A DNA stretch of 64,000 nt. It comes from Oncomelania hupensis. Lineage: Eukaryota > Mollusca > Gastropoda > Littorinimorpha > Pomatiopsidae. Within the stretch, counting starts at the first letter, position 1. Each line of letters begins with the position of its first letter. The position numbers and the translations under genes are program-made. Under the pieces are notes generated by a model that saw nothing but the letters and a program-made list of their open reading frames with translations, had not been told where the DNA came from and made no database searches. Shown in pieces: positions 45,110-58,931 of this stretch. The stretch lies in contig CM072516.1 of NCBI GenBank assembly GCA_036898135.1, forward strand, positions 17,834,376-17,898,375, read 5' to 3'.

Positions 45110-45930
45110 CATCTACAATGAATCAAGCAATAAAGACGTGTTGCAGCTTGATTTTGATCGCTTTCAAGAGTGGTCCGACATATAGGATTTGTAGTTTAAT
45201 GTAGAGAAGTGTAAGGTTTTGCATGTTGGAAGGAATAATCATGAGTATAATTATTTGATGAAGGTTAGCAGTTACATTTGTGAGGAGGAAAAAGACTTAG
45301 GTGTTGTATTTGTTAGGTGGTGTTTTTTGTAAAGTTCTATTTCTTGATACTCATATTCTCATATTCAGAATAGCATTGTAAGGTGTTTTTTTGTAAAGTT
45401 CTATCTTTTGATACTCATATTCAGAATTGTATTAACAAGGCCAATAAAATAGTTGAGAACCTTTAATTATTTTGATAAGGATATTTTTTAGTAAACTGTA
45501 TAAATCACTAGTCAGACCACATTTAAAATGTGCAAACACTGTTTGGTATCCAGGTTGAAAGGGTACAGAGATGAGCAACAAATCTGGTTAAAGAATGTAA
45601 AAATATTACTTACTCAGACAGACTTAGATATTTTGGACTGCACTCTTTACGTAGACATAGGATATGTGAGACATAATCCAAGTTTTAAAAATTTATAATG
45701 GCATTGATGACCTAAATTGGAATTATTTTTTTGAAGCGCTATTTTGTGACAGTACCCGAAATTCGAAGGAGAAAATCTTTGTACAGCACTGCAATACTAA
45801 TCTGCGGAAGTTTGTTTTTCTTAAAGAGCAGCTTTTGGAATGATTTACCAGTTTCTTTAACGAAGGCACCTAACATAAATTCTTTCCAAAAAATAGTTAT
45901 ATGAATTATCAAAATTTAACAAAATATTTT
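45110..45930 (+). pseudogene. CR1/jockey-like LINE, 3' part
   Basis: Continues the element broken at 41744: IYNESSNKDVLQLDFDRFQEW directly after the duplication, then FNVEKCKVLHVG, EEEKDLGVVF, and near 45838 WNDLPVSLTKAPNINSFQK. A local tandem duplication (about 45310-45430, GTAAAGTTCTAT) interrupts it. It is frameshifted throughout. Confidence 0.8.
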
Positions 45931-46700
45931 CTTTAACTATGATGAATGATTTTTAAAACATCTGCATGCATAACAGACCCATACAGTAATTAAGCCAGTC
46001 AAAGAAAGGACATTCTCAAAGGCTTCACAGCCTATGTTGTCCTCACACAACTACTACTAGTTGAGCATGTATAACAGGCAGAGTAGACCAGACATAGCAA
46101 ATCATCTAGACTATAACTGTGGTGGCCCTTGACCAGGTTAGTCCTACTTCAAATCTACAGTAAAATCGCAAACCCTCTCAATAACTATAGGAGCCAGAAT
46201 GATCGACTCATTGATCGTGGGCCCTCAACATCAAGAAGAAGAAAAAAAGAAATCAAACAATCAAAATCACACAGAGTAAGCAGAAGCAGAACACACATAC
46301 ACGAGAAAACTTAATTTCAACTTCTTTCATAAAATAAAACAAACAAAATGAGCAGCCACACTTGCCAAAGTATAGACAAACCAAAACACTTTTGTTCTCT
46401 GCAAACAACATATGTGTTATCTTTATTAGGAAAGCTACAAAGAATACAAGAGTAATAAATAACTCTGTATGTAATATGTACACAAATGATGCGCGCAATG
46501 CAGTTGACCCATGGAACATAATTGGGCACAACAGATTTTTAAAAGACCAACTGCTAACCTCCACAAAAAGCACACAAACTGCCCTCCTGTTTCACATCAT
46601 ATGGAAAACAGTGGTTCATCCCAATCACGATGCTTTGAGATGTGTTTGTGGTTGTAATCCATAATATGAAAAGGGATCTTTCTTGATGAAAACTGTCATA
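45931..46700. other. No gene recognised
   Basis: Between the LINE end and the presumed 3' end of the minus-strand gene. Short ORFs only. Confidence 0.4.
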
Positions 46701-46714
46701 TTACTTTAAAACAG

Positions 46715-49700
46715 TTTCTCTTGTATCTTATGATTTATTATTATAAATGTATGTATTTTCATTTATTTCGTATTAATTTGTTCATTGTGATTCATTTGGA
46801 GGAGAAGTGGCTACAAACAATCAAATGGATTCAGATAACGGTAATTGTATTATAATTTATGTGTAGTTTTAGTCATGATATTAGACAGGGAAAATTGTTG
46901 AGACAACGCACTTTACACAGAAAACCCTACAAATATCTATAACTGAAATATGCCCAGCTAGCAAACCAACAAGGTGACATTGCAATAATGTCACGCTTAA
47001 GACAACAACGAAAGTAACAGTCCCTTTTCCTTGAAACATCTTTTACAGGTTTTTTACCTACAAAATGTTTGGCAAATTGTCACAACATTGCACACACGAC
47101 CTAATCTTAACTAAAAAGAAAATTAAAGTTATTTTTTAAAGCTTTTTGAATATATTTATAAACACACTGATACAACCACAAACACATTAAAATAACCACA
47201 AACGATACACCACTGCAACCCTTCAGAGTAACTTCATTAAACAAAAATAAATTCTATTATGGACAAAACTTGTTCCTAATCAGTACTTAGGTATCTTACA
47301 TGTGCAAGTTTTAAACATGAAACGCAAACATTTCTTCACGATCAAAACAACACTCAGGGTATACACTGTGAATCTAACTATCCACTCTTTAATGTAGGAT
47401 TTTAGTGATTTAACATATTATGATAAAGATGAACAAAAGTATGAAACTTCATTTCAAACGTTTGTCAGGTAGTGATGAAACAAAAGCATATGAGTTGGGT
47501 GGGTGAGTGGGTGGGGGAACAGAACTTAATTCCTGCTGCAATCACCGTTGTGTATCGTTCTTCATGTAACACAGTCTACAAAGGCAACATCTACAGGCTT
47601 GCATAGTTCTACTTTCAATTTCAAGCTTATAAATGAAATAAGCACAAGAATAACTTGCATTCTGAACTTGAAGTTAAAATTAGAGCAATCGACTGTTCAT
47701 AGTACTTAGTAGTGAGAAAAAATAACCAACCAAGTATTTGGGCAAAGGGATGTAACCTAGTATAACTTCTTTTAAACTGTATAAAGGGGATATATTTCAA
47801 TTGACAAAACATAGATCGGTTTAGGACTTTAATAAGAAAGGGGCAAAATACAAAACGACTTTAATTTATTAACATCCCGATTGCACAAAAGAAAATTAGA
47901 TCTAGTCTACTGGGACCACCTGATATGAATGACGTCTATTTCTGAGGCCAGTTGGTCTGGTTATTTTAAAGAGATGTTATCATTATGCACATGGAATGTT
48001 TAGAGCAAATATTTGGCAGTGATTTGCTGTTTGTACTTGGTAACATCACCATTTCAATCAGAATTTCTAATTGCCTACCCATAATTTTTTATTTAAAAAA
48101 AATAAACCTTCAAAGCACGAAGTAACAATGGATTACATAGGTCAAAACACAATTACTATACTTAACGCTAAACACCATCACAATAAATTCAATGCGCTCA
48201 GGACCTGCATGTGACTGTATATTTAATATCAACACACACACATGACCAAGTCTGTGTTATACAGTTATCTAATGCTTTTTAACATAATACAAGAAAATAT
48301 GTTCAAATGATCACTTCAAGATCCACCGAGGTCCCAAGCAGTTTGTAATCAAAGGAAGCAAATTGTTCTTCTTCTGCAAGCTCACAACTGGTAACATCAC
48401 TTGCGATTTGCTGCCTATGCATTATATTTTGATATTTCAGCTGTACATAATAATAATAATAATAATGATGATGATGCGAGTAGTAAATTAATGACCTGAG
48501 TTGCTAAACATACTATTATTACACTTAATATTATTATGAAAATTGTGCCTGTTTCTTAGGATGGTATTCAATGCTTTGTAGTTCTCAGGAATTTTTGCTC
48601 ATGAAAAATTACTTGCCAATGTTTAGTGTGTTCCCACGATTGTGAACACCAGACCTACTCAAATCCAAAAATGCCATTTGGATTAGATTGGATAATAATA
48701 CTCAGCAATAAGATGGCCTTTTCAGGTCAGATCATTAGTTTTCTACAGTTTTAAATCTAGAAGCTGCCAGAAATTTTTAAAGGGAAAATACACAAACACA
48801 AGGAAAATACAGAAATTATTTTTATATCAAAGTAGACAACAACAAAAAAAACAACAACAAAAAACACACTCACACAAAACTTCTGGATTTTTTAGTTACA
48901 GTTTTTGTTTTGTAAATTATCTAAAAATCTAAAATCTGCAGTGCAGGCATGGTTTTGTTTGTACTGTCTCTTAATATTGAAGACTAAAATCTCTGTTGCA
49001 GTGGGGCTACAAATAATAAATAACTTTAAAAGTAAATTTGGTTTAAATTAAAAATCTCATCAGTAGTCCACTCGTATATTTTTAGTAAACAAGAAAGAAC
49101 AAAGACAAATGCTTGTTTAAAATGTTAAGTTCAAAGAAAATAAATTAACCCACACCAAATAAGAATTTAAAAATTCAAAATACAGTTTGCATCTGGCAGC
49201 CTGTAGACATAATTACAGACATTAAAAAAAGAACGTTATTGGCAGCATCTCAGTTAATGTATTTTCATTTTTATACACAACTCCAGTTCTTATGAAATTT
49301 CATAAATATTGTCAACGCAATATTTTAAAAAATTCAATACCCTTTTTCAGTTAACAGCATTGACACAATGACCAGCTCACTTTGTTAACACTATGAGTTC
49401 AACTTCTTGTTCAAGCTATGAGGTTCTTGGTGATACAAACTTGTGATTATGCTGTTGAGGCTTTGATGGTGAAATCAATTTAGCTCAAATTATGAGGTCT
49501 CGTTGGTTTTACACTTCATGTATTGTCTTAAATTCCTTTTCAGCCCGCAGATATACAGATATATCATATATTCTACCTGAAGGACACTAGCAAAAGCAGA
49601 TGTCAATGGCAAGTTTCACAGAAAGTGGTCCTCATACTTAACATTTTATAATTCTCTCACAGCCCCAAACACAAGAAACCCACTTACAAATTTCAAACAG

Positions 49701-52700
49701 TTTTTCCCCAATTCATTTGTATTGAACTGCAGTTAATAAATGTGTTTGGTGTTTTTTTCCCTTACAAAATAAATTGCAACTATTCTATGATACTTTTGTC
49801 CATTGTAACAAACCTGCCAATCCCTCTACCTATTTCCAAGAACTGGTTGTTGGTCGTTAAAACAAAAAAGTACAGACAAATAAAAATAAAATTACACGCA
49901 CTCAAATTCTGTTAAAATCAAGTGCTGTTTAATTCTCAACTTTTATTTGTAATTTAAAAATAACATCAAACAAAGTACACACACCTGAAACGTTCTAATC
50001 AAACTATGTGAAATATTCAGAACTTAAATTAATATTATTTATATAATATATGTACATACTTTACACAGTGTTTTTCCTATGTTTCAGACATGCTTCATTA
50101 AAGATTTTTTATATTTATACACAAATTAACACATGCACAAAATCTCATCTGCACAGTTGTCATCACAATGAGGAAACAACAAACACTGTCACTTAGTAAG
50201 GAATCACAAAACGATTTTTGGAGTCTGGGAAGAAAATTAAAAAGCTATTAACTGCTGCTGTTTTGTTCAAGACCACTCCACATCACAAATAGCCTGTTTG
50301 ATTACATATTATGAACACCGACTTTCCTAAACTGTGATTTACACAGCAGAACTAGCTGAACTTTCAAGGCAGTACACCTGTACAAGAGCAGTTTGGAACA
50401 TCAAGAGCATCAAAACAAAACTACTTAAAGGAAACGTAACTTACAAAACGCACAAAGGCATTTGTTATATTCTCTTGTCATAACCCAAAAACGTTCTCTA
50501 CAATTTGCAACAACATGGTAGGAACGGGAGCAAATCTCTCTATTATTTGGCTGTAAAAAAACAACAACAACAAAAATAAATAAAACCTCTAATAATCAAC
50601 ACTCCTTGTAAAAATGCAATAATACACATAACAAAAAAAAACTATCAAAGATTAAACTGGAAGAGCAATCAACTGAACTGAACTGTTAGAACAAAACTAA
50701 GTAATTTGACAACGAAATAACAAGCATTGTGTGCTGATCATACGAATGACATATATATCAAATACTTGGCACCTTACAAACGACACAATAACAACACGAT
50801 ATGCATGAATGCTATGACAGAATGGGGTAGTTAAGTTCAATGCACAGAAAACAAAACTTTGTTCAGTCAATCACAGTTACAATCACCACCTCACACAACA
50901 AGAAACAATCTTGAGTATTGGTGGCAGAGAAACACAAAAACAGAAGTGGGACAAGCAGTTTGTTAAATACTCAAATTTTTTTAAAACTTCAAGGCTGTAC
51001 ATTTAAAAGGTTGGAATACTACTTTTTTGAGATAACAAAGGAAACAGCTCAGCATGGGCAAATTCCCCCACTCCCACCCCACCCTTAAAGTCACCAAGAG
51101 CTAAGCAGTTCAATGCAACTGCTGCTGATGGTAATTAAGAAGAAGAGATGGGTGTTATCAGAAATGGTGGAAACAAGTCTAACCAATCTCAGCAGGTTTC
51201 AAAAATAAGGATTTAGAAGAAAATAAAAATTACTAGAAACACACCGATAAGTACTTTCAATAGCAGCAGACAACGTTTAAAACAAATGAATGCAGATCAG
51301 ACGAAAAACAACAATCTGTAATAACTACTATAGCTGCAGCGACCATTCAGGAACATGCACTAAGAAGTTACCATTGAAGGTGATATGACAAGAGATCATC
51401 CATAGTTCATAAAACTAATATTGAGCAAAACTTAGTCATTTGCAAGGGCAGTTATCAAACATCCTATAAATCTAGTAGTCATATTTATAGTTTCTACTGA
51501 AACGGCATGTGCCAACCAAGTCACAAACAGATTATAGAAGCTAATTTCCATTTATATGCCCTACAGCTTGTTTTTGTGCTGGATATAAATAACAGTGCCA
51601 TTTGTATAGACGGATCTTGTACAGTAAACGACATACTGTAACTTTGTAAGTTTCAGTTCTGTGGTAAGAAGAAGGCAATGCTGCCCTATTTTCTCACTTC
51701 TGGTTCAGAATACTGGCTTTAATCTCTATACAATCATTATACAAACACAGTACATTTTTTAAAAATATTAAAGCTGGTTAATACCAGTCAAAAGTGAAAA
51801 TGTATACAAAATCAGTATTAAGATGCATTAAAACAATAAGTTACCAATAAATTATGAATGTAAAAAAAAAAAGCCTTTTCTATCAGAGTTCACAATAACA
51901 AAACTGCACAATACACATCAACCCCACCTATATTACAAACAATTCCAACTTGTCACAGAAAAGCAACAACGATAATTGCCATTTTTTCCAGTGATGGACA
52001 AACAAATTGAATAAATAACCAAAATCCATCAGGCGGAGATGCTGGATATAGTACATGCATCTTCACCGGTGGAATAAATCCCTGATATCAAACTTATGAA
52101 TGGTGGCGCTGTGGAGTTTGTCTAACAAACAGCAAAGGGGACTACGTGAAATATGTAAGTATGAAGAATGTATGTCTGACAGGGTGTTTCATGGGTTGTA
52201 AGTGTTGGCAACTTAAGACTGTGGTAGGGGGTGAAGGAAAGCTAGCAATTAGAACTGAAAAAAAGCTTGGTAGTGTTCCAGTTGATTTCTTTCCAGGCAT
52301 TGTCATTGTCCCCAGCCCCTGAACTGGTCAGTTGACCAAACACATTGTGTTTTGGATAGTAAAGATCAATATGATCCATATCATTATCAACATTCAGCCA
52401 AATGTGAGTAGGGAAAGTTGTCTGACCCAATGGATAAGAGCTGGAAATGTGAAGGGACATCAAGAGCAACTGGGTAAGATTCCAGACCACAGATAATCCC
52501 AGATTTCCAGACAAACTGAAAATGGTGGTAAGGAATTTAGCTTGCCTGTAGCTAGCACAAACACCACAGCGCCAGATGGAACGATAATGATGGATTTTCA
52601 AGTCAACTTCAGGCAACAGCTTAGGGTGGTCGTTGGAGCAGACAAAGATGGCATAAAGCTGAGCATTTTTCAATTTATGAAAGGTGGTGATCTTAGTGCT

Positions 52701-53967
52701 GATGATCATCAGCAAACATGACATTTGCCATTATTTTGGCAAATCCAGCTCCCCTTCGCAAGTTCATGTGCAATCAAAATTGTTAGCACACGTACAAGTA
52801 TGTAAGCTTGCATTCTCATAAATATAACAAATATATATAAACTTTGAAGTACAAAAAAGTCAACAATGACATTGCAGTCTTCAAGCAAACAGCACACATC
52901 ACAAACAAATATACTTTCTCAACTTTTTACTTCTATCGTTTGCATGTCCATTTTCACTTTCCGACACCTTTCATACTTTACAATGGTTGTTTCTCACACA
53001 ATACCACGCAAAAGAAACATCTATTATAACAGCAGTACAACACACACTCGCATACACTAGTGTACAATACCCTAAGAGTAAGTGAATTACAATAAAAACC
53101 ATTACCCAAGTCTAGTGATTTCCATACAGTACACGTCATTTGTCAAAGAGTATGTCAAATGTACGCTAACCAACACAAAGTCCAGTATGACATAATTATT
53201 GCACATTCCATCAGATTGTGATTTGTAGTTACTACAACAGAAACAGACATGGGGTTCATCAGTCATTTCACATCTACAAAACACACAGTAAACTATTAAC
53301 ACAGACAAAATAGGCCCCACGCCTCAGTTTGCTAACTGTAAAACTAAACATGCTTCTTCTCTTAAATGAAAACCAAATAAAATCCATAGATTTAGACTGC
53401 AAACCAAATTCATAAGCACGCATATCCGTTTGTACTCAGCAGCCAACATCAAACTGCTATGGAGCATCACCAAATCAAAAGCTAAACTGATGCTGAAATT
53501 TACCACTGACAGTTGCCACAGCAAAATCCATCTACATCTACCTCGGTGGAGTTTAGGAGGCTGCCTGAGGTAATGGACAGTACAGCCAAAAAATAAGCAC
53601 CGATTTGACACGCCTCAATTTTTATCCTGAGCTTCCACAATGGGCAGACCGATGGAAATGGTTTTATTTCAGCGGAAAAGTACAAGGACTCCCTTCCACA
53701 CAGGACAAACACAGAAAGTTCATCTGTTCGCTAGTTTGAGAACATATGCAGGAGAAGATAGGTAGAAAAGTACTCTAAATCCACGAGGATGTACTTCCTA
53801 TGTCCAATGCCGTAACTGTGTTGAGAGGTACTAGGTCCATACCTTGGCTGCTTGCGCATTCTGATGTCCTTAAGCATACACCCAGAGTATTTAATGTCCA
53901 CAACAATATACCCCAGAGTATCACTAAGGCTTGCCCTGATTGGGTACGACCACAATCCAATGCAGCT
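46715..53967 (-). other. Presumed long 3' UTR exon of the minus-strand gene
   Basis: A strong acceptor (GCTTTCTGTTACAG) ends at 53968 on the minus strand. Downstream, about 7.2 kb is A/T-rich and nearly free of the LINE, SINE and microsatellite insertions that crowd the rest of the window, apart from a short ATA/ATG run at 48448-48476. Candidate minus-strand AATAAA signals lie at 46734-46739, 46762-46767 and 47865-47870. ORFs inside (160 codons at 52242-52724, others at 53324-53955) are unrecognised and could be chance or a separate terminal exon. The link to the coding exon at 60362 is inference. Confidence 0.35.
52242..52724 (-). CDS. Unrecognised 160-codon ORF
   Basis: The frame reads ...HPKLLPEVDLKIHHYRSIWR... 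and ends ...FPTHIWLNVDNDMDHIDLYYPK...SSNC. It is the longest frame in the repeat-poor region and has a balanced, non-repetitive composition. I do not recognise it; it has no clear signal peptide or motif. It may be a chance frame inside a 3' UTR. Confidence 0.15.
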   Translation of the reverse strand: MSCLLMIISTKITTFHKLKNAQLYAIFVCSNDHPKLLPEVDLKIHHYRSIWRCGVCASYRQAKFLTTIFSLSGNLGLSVVWNLTQLLLMSLHISSSYPLGQTTFPTHIWLNVDNDMDHIDLYYPKHNVFGQLTSSGAGDNDNAWKEINWNTTKLFFSSNC

Positions 53968-54099
53968 CTGTAACAGAAAGCAAACACTGGAAGATGAGAC
54001 ATTTTAGAAATGTAGTAGTAGATGGAAAAACATAAATCAGTTCAATTTGTAGTGCAATCCTACTGGTGTAAAAAATTAAAAAAACAAAAAACAAACCAA

Positions 54100-54309
<210 letters not shown>

Positions 54310-54494
54310 GTATTCTGTGACTGTGTAATACTTAAAGCATAAATTCTAATAGCAAACCTGTGATTTGGCATGGAGTGTGTGTGTATTTATGATGTTAAAG
54401 TGTAATGAAAGTGATGTTTAGTTTACAAATATTGTGGAATACGCATGTAAGGATACAGCGTGTCTGAAATGTTCATGTTAATATGTACATTTGT

Positions 54495-55053
54495 GCTCCC
54501 CCGTTGGGGTGCCGGGGGTTTCAGTATAAATAGTATCCCCACTTTCTGGAAATTTAGTGCTTTAAATTCCCACTGTCGCTGTCTTTCTCATTTTCTCTTT
54601 CTCATTCCTGCTCTGTTCTATCAATCTGCTATACTATCAACTTCTTCGCTAGACCAGTCTCCTACCTTTTTTCTTGAAAACTCTTCCGGGACAAGACTCC
54701 TTGTTTGTGTATGAGGTCTGTTGGATCAGCTTGGGAATATTGGACGCTTTCTGCCAGGTGGTCACTAGGGCTTCCTATGATGTTATTATTTAGCAATGTA
54801 GGCATTTTATATGTATGTGTTTTGTTGATAATTTATAATGATGTTTGTATTCTATTTTGTTTTTGTAAACGGGGGTTCGATAAGTTGGGGTGAAGCCTCA
54901 GCCGTGGGATGTCTTTATTGTAAAGTGACTGGCTGGTGGAGGGCATTCAGTATTCCCACTAGGGTTGTTTCAGCAGATCATTTATGCGGTTTGGGGGTTG
55001 TCCGATCCTGATTTGGCTCGGAAGAGTCCGCTGGACCTAAAGCAACAATTATG
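54495..55053 (+). mobile_element. TAATG-tailed retroposon family, copy 3 (longest)
   Basis: This 559-bp unit opens with CCCCCGTTGGGGTGCCGGGG and TATAAATAGTATCCCC, has a T/C-rich middle, then CTGGCTGGTGGAGGGCATTC and GTCCGCTGGACC, and ends in ATGTAATGTA. The flanks carry the 14-bp repeat ATGTACATTTGTGC (starting 54480 and just after the tail at about 55060). No reading frame spans it. The head can fold as a C/G hairpin (CCCC GTT GGGG). Confidence 0.82.
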
Positions 55054-55069
55054 TAATGTAATGTACATT

Positions 55070-56126
55070 TGTGCGAGTCAGTGCATGATACCTCTTTGCA
55101 AATGTTTTTTTTAATATTATATGACAAATGTAACCAATTATTTTTAAAAAATAATAATACTCAGATCTATGAATTCAACTAATCGGAAAAGATCAAAACA
55201 GAGTCTAAAACAAAATTTCGTTCATATGGTTACGAAAAGTAGAGAAGCATCAGTGTCAATAAATTAATAATTCTTTTTTTTAATGTATTTTTCTTTCTTC
55301 CTTCTTTTCTGTCCTAACAATGAACTCAGTTTGCCTCTTCTTCTAAATAAAATTGTTAACGAAAAAAAATTGTCAACAGTAAAATCATGCTCTCATACTT
55401 TTTTGTTAATTTCGACATTAAAAAACAAAAACTGAGAATGAGCATCCCTTGTTTTGTGTTTTTCTATTTTGGTTAGTTCTACAAAAGCGCACTTACACAC
55501 AAATGAACAAAATTACTATGATAATATTATTAGGAAAAAAATATGTTGCAACAAACACGTCTGTATAAATAAAACAAGAATAACATAAGCAAAGGAATGA
55601 GATAGAGCAGACAGCAGTGGGAGAAATACTTTTTTTTTTAAACCCAACTTATTAGCTTGTGAAGAGTACGCTTGTTACAGAAACACTTGATACTCAACAT
55701 GCACCCTGTAATAGTTACAAGAAATAATTTGCCATGGTTTGGGGCATTTTGACCTCAAACTAATTTATTTTTGTTAATCTTACTTTGAAAGTCTGTGTAC
55801 TCCTACCAAAAAAAACAAACCATTTTAAGTGGCAACATTGATTCATTACAAAGTTATAAAGGAATTTAAAATTAAATCTCTGGAATCTACGTTCAACAAA
55901 TTTAGTTAAATTTAGTTATTGACTGATCTGCAAGTAGGCACTGTGTGACTTTTTTAAGTTGAAATTACTTATTTATTATAATTATGGCATTTATAGTTAA
56001 TGCAATAATTGAAATATGTTTGTCTTTTTGGGAGGGATAGGTGGCAATTGGGGAGTGGTATGGAGAGGTGACAAAGCAACAGCAATATTTGTGTTGTCTG
56101 GGTAAGACTGCTGATCAACTATTTTT
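55070..56126. other. A/T-rich sequence, no gene recognised
   Basis: Within the presumed intron; nothing identified. Confidence 0.4.
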
Positions 56127-56898
56127 AGCACATAGATTTCCTACAAAATCTGTGTGATTGTTGCTAGTTTATTCCCAGCCCACACTTTCCTCAGAACAGG
56201 GTGGAGAACAACTGAATCAAGAAATCTCTGAAATCCGGCCGGGGCCCAGGGGCCAAGCCCCGGTATTCGCCCCCTGAAAGAAAATGAATTTATGCAATTT
56301 TGAAAGTAATTTAGGGCCTCTCCTGAAAGCAAAAAGCAAAAAGTAAACATGAATAGAAACAAAAAACAACAAAAAAAGAATGTTTTATTCACATGTCTTT
56401 CAAAAACATTAAGAATCTTGATTTGTAGGCCTAACAAAGTTTGAGGTCTACCACTGTTACACACAAACTCCACATTTCCAATTTTACTGGGCACACGTTT
56501 GTCTATTTTTTAGCTGTAAACAGGCAAGAATTTTTATAATTTTAGAGATATTTAGGGGTACGTAAGTAAAAACACCACATCTTAGGTATTAGTGACTAGT
56601 GTATAGATTTAAATGAAATAAAATGCAAAATGAACAGAAATAAATTCTATTTTGATTATCTACCTTTTTATACTTCTCTTGTCATGTCTTGTTTTTTATT
56701 ACTCCATGTGTATACAAAAAAAAGTTTTACAAAGTCCAAAAAAGCCCTCTCTTCTTCACTTTCATGCCAGTCTGAAAGATCGTATGCATGCACACTACTG
56801 ACACTAATTGTCTAATGTCAGTACCGATCTCTTCCTCCGACTCCAAGTCCATTTCTCTCACTTTAATGTCTGATAAATGGAAGCCTGTAAACTCCCCT

Positions 56899-58931
56899 TC
56901 ACAGGGTTCGTACTGAATCAACAAAACAAAATTCCCAACCTATTCCCAACCTTTTCCCAACCCATGAGTAAAATTTTCCAACCATAGTCGGCATATAATA
57001 AAGATCAGATATCGAAACAAATTAATTTTTAAAAAAAAAAGCTTTAGGAAATTTCTTTTTTTATTTGCAGTAAGCTTAAAATACACCAAACTTTCACTTA
57101 ATGAGTTAATCCAAAACATTCAAACAAATTTAAAAAATAATAATTATAAAAATGTCTAGTTTTATATACTGTAATCTTAAAATTTACAAGATCACAATCA
57201 CAATGAAAGTCATGGTTATATTAGATAGAAACTTTCACTTAATCCAAAACATTATTGATTTAAAAAATCTTTTTAAAAAAGCTTAAGAAAAATGTTTTGT
57301 GTTATTTGCAGTAAGCTTAAAATTATAAAAACAATTTACATAGTCAACATCATACTCATCACAGACATTGTAGGAGAGCCTGGCTCTTTTCCGCTATGTC
57401 TTTATTTACACTGGCTATTTCAGCCTTCTTTTTAGTTGCCCTTCGTCTCAGGGCATTAGATTGAGAGAGCAGAGATAGAGCACTAAGTCGTTCCGCTTCA
57501 TCAGCCTTAGCTGCAGCCTCCAAACTAGTAATGTCCTCTTGAAGGCGCTGTCTCTTAGCCTTAAGCATATCCACCTCCTCAGTCGCAGCCTTTCTTTTTT
57601 GTGCTCTCATCTCTACTCTGTGGCATGTTTCTCCCTCTCGTCCTCCAGATAGGCATGGTACTTACTCCTAGATGAAGATGCATATACCAGCATCTCTTTA
57701 GTTACTGCAACTTTGTCAGGGCCACCAGCTCTCCTTATTTTATCTAACACCAGCCGCCTGGCAACTAGATTATCTTTCTTTAGGTTCTCCACCATGGTCA
57801 TCTTGTTATTGCTGAACCCCCTCTCTACTGTCGCCTGGCCATGGCTGAGGATCAGCAGCTGCTGTACTACATCCCAGAGAAGAGAGAACTCCTTTCGACC
57901 AGCCAGATGTTTGAAAAACAGTTCATCTACTCGGTCATTGCTTGGGTCGAAGTTTTGAAACTGTAGTATGCTGTTTTCTGACAGCACACTTTCACGAAAT
58001 CTCCTGAACTGGGACTTGATTTGATCACAGTTGACTTCTTTTACTCTTCCAGCATCACAGAGAATTCTTAGTGACAGCTCCAATTGTTTCAAATTCAGAA
58101 AAGCCTTCTTCTGACAGCTAAATTTCTAACAATTTGATATTTAATTGGGGCTTTGTCCATGATCTTTTAAACTATAGCCAGGAGAAAATCACGGCATTCC
58201 AACTTAAAAGTTTGACAAGCCTTTTCAGTTGCCCCATTCTTGATGGTGGTTTTTGAGCATGTAATTGTAAATGAGACATTAAAGATTCCGAGAGAATAAG
58301 AAAGAAAATATTTAACAGCTTTGAATTTAAGAAAGTAAATAAAATATTATTTTAAAAAATTTAAAAAATATTAAAATCTTTAAAGGTCTTTAGGAAGATA
58401 ACTGAAAAAAACACCAATCTGCCAGAAAAGGGAGGTAATTCAAAAACCGTCCCCTACAAAAATTAAGATTTCAAAGATAGTTTTCTTTATTTTCAAAATT
58501 GTATGCTATAATAAATCGAATAATGAATGTTAACAAATAATTATAACAATTTTAAAAAAGGTCAAAACTAAGTATTATGAAAATTTCTTATGGATTTGGA
58601 TAAAAAATACGTTTTTCTTTATGCAAAATTTTATGGTCAGTGCATGTGTTTGACATGTATGAAAAAAACAAAATCCTTGTTGCCAGCCACAAAAAAAAAA
58701 GATCTCATTTTTGATATGATGATGATGGTCATTGTTGTCAGGGTGGCGACGTGGTGATCGTCCTTAACGCTGATGCAATAGGACGTTAAGCTTCGTTGTT
58801 CCTCCAGCCAAAAACGAATTTTCCCAAACTTTCCCAACCTGATGCCAATTCTCCCAGACTTTCCCAACTGGGAAAAGGGTACCTCAGTTTTCCCAAACTT
58901 TCCCAACTTTCCCAACCGCGTACGAACCCTG
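56899..58931 (-). mobile_element. Inner hAT-like element with transposase remains
   Basis: The ends are CAGGGTTCGTAC and GTACGAACCCTG, flanked by CCTTCA on each side (6 bp). Near the ends there are clusters of TTCCCAACC-type words (56932-56965 and 58810-58915) that may be transposase binding sites. It carries the C-terminal part of a transposase on the minus strand. It lies inside 56197-59304, so it inserted later. Confidence 0.75.
57359..58118 (-). pseudogene. hAT transposase C-terminal region
   Basis: The minus-strand frame reads KAFLNLKQLELSLRILCDAG, then KEFSLLWDVVQQLLILSHGQ and ATVERGFSNNKMTMVENLKK, the pattern of the hAT dimerisation domain (LW..V..LL.LSHGQA.VERGFS). It stops at 57613 and continues in another frame (KRKAATEEVDMLKAKRQRLQ...), a coiled-coil-like tail ending at 57359. 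A frameshift with a TAG near 57612 separates the two. The start at about 58118 follows TTTAGCTGTCAG, a plausible acceptor, so earlier exons may be lost. The RNase H-like catalytic domain is not seen, so this copy is not active. Confidence 0.7.
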
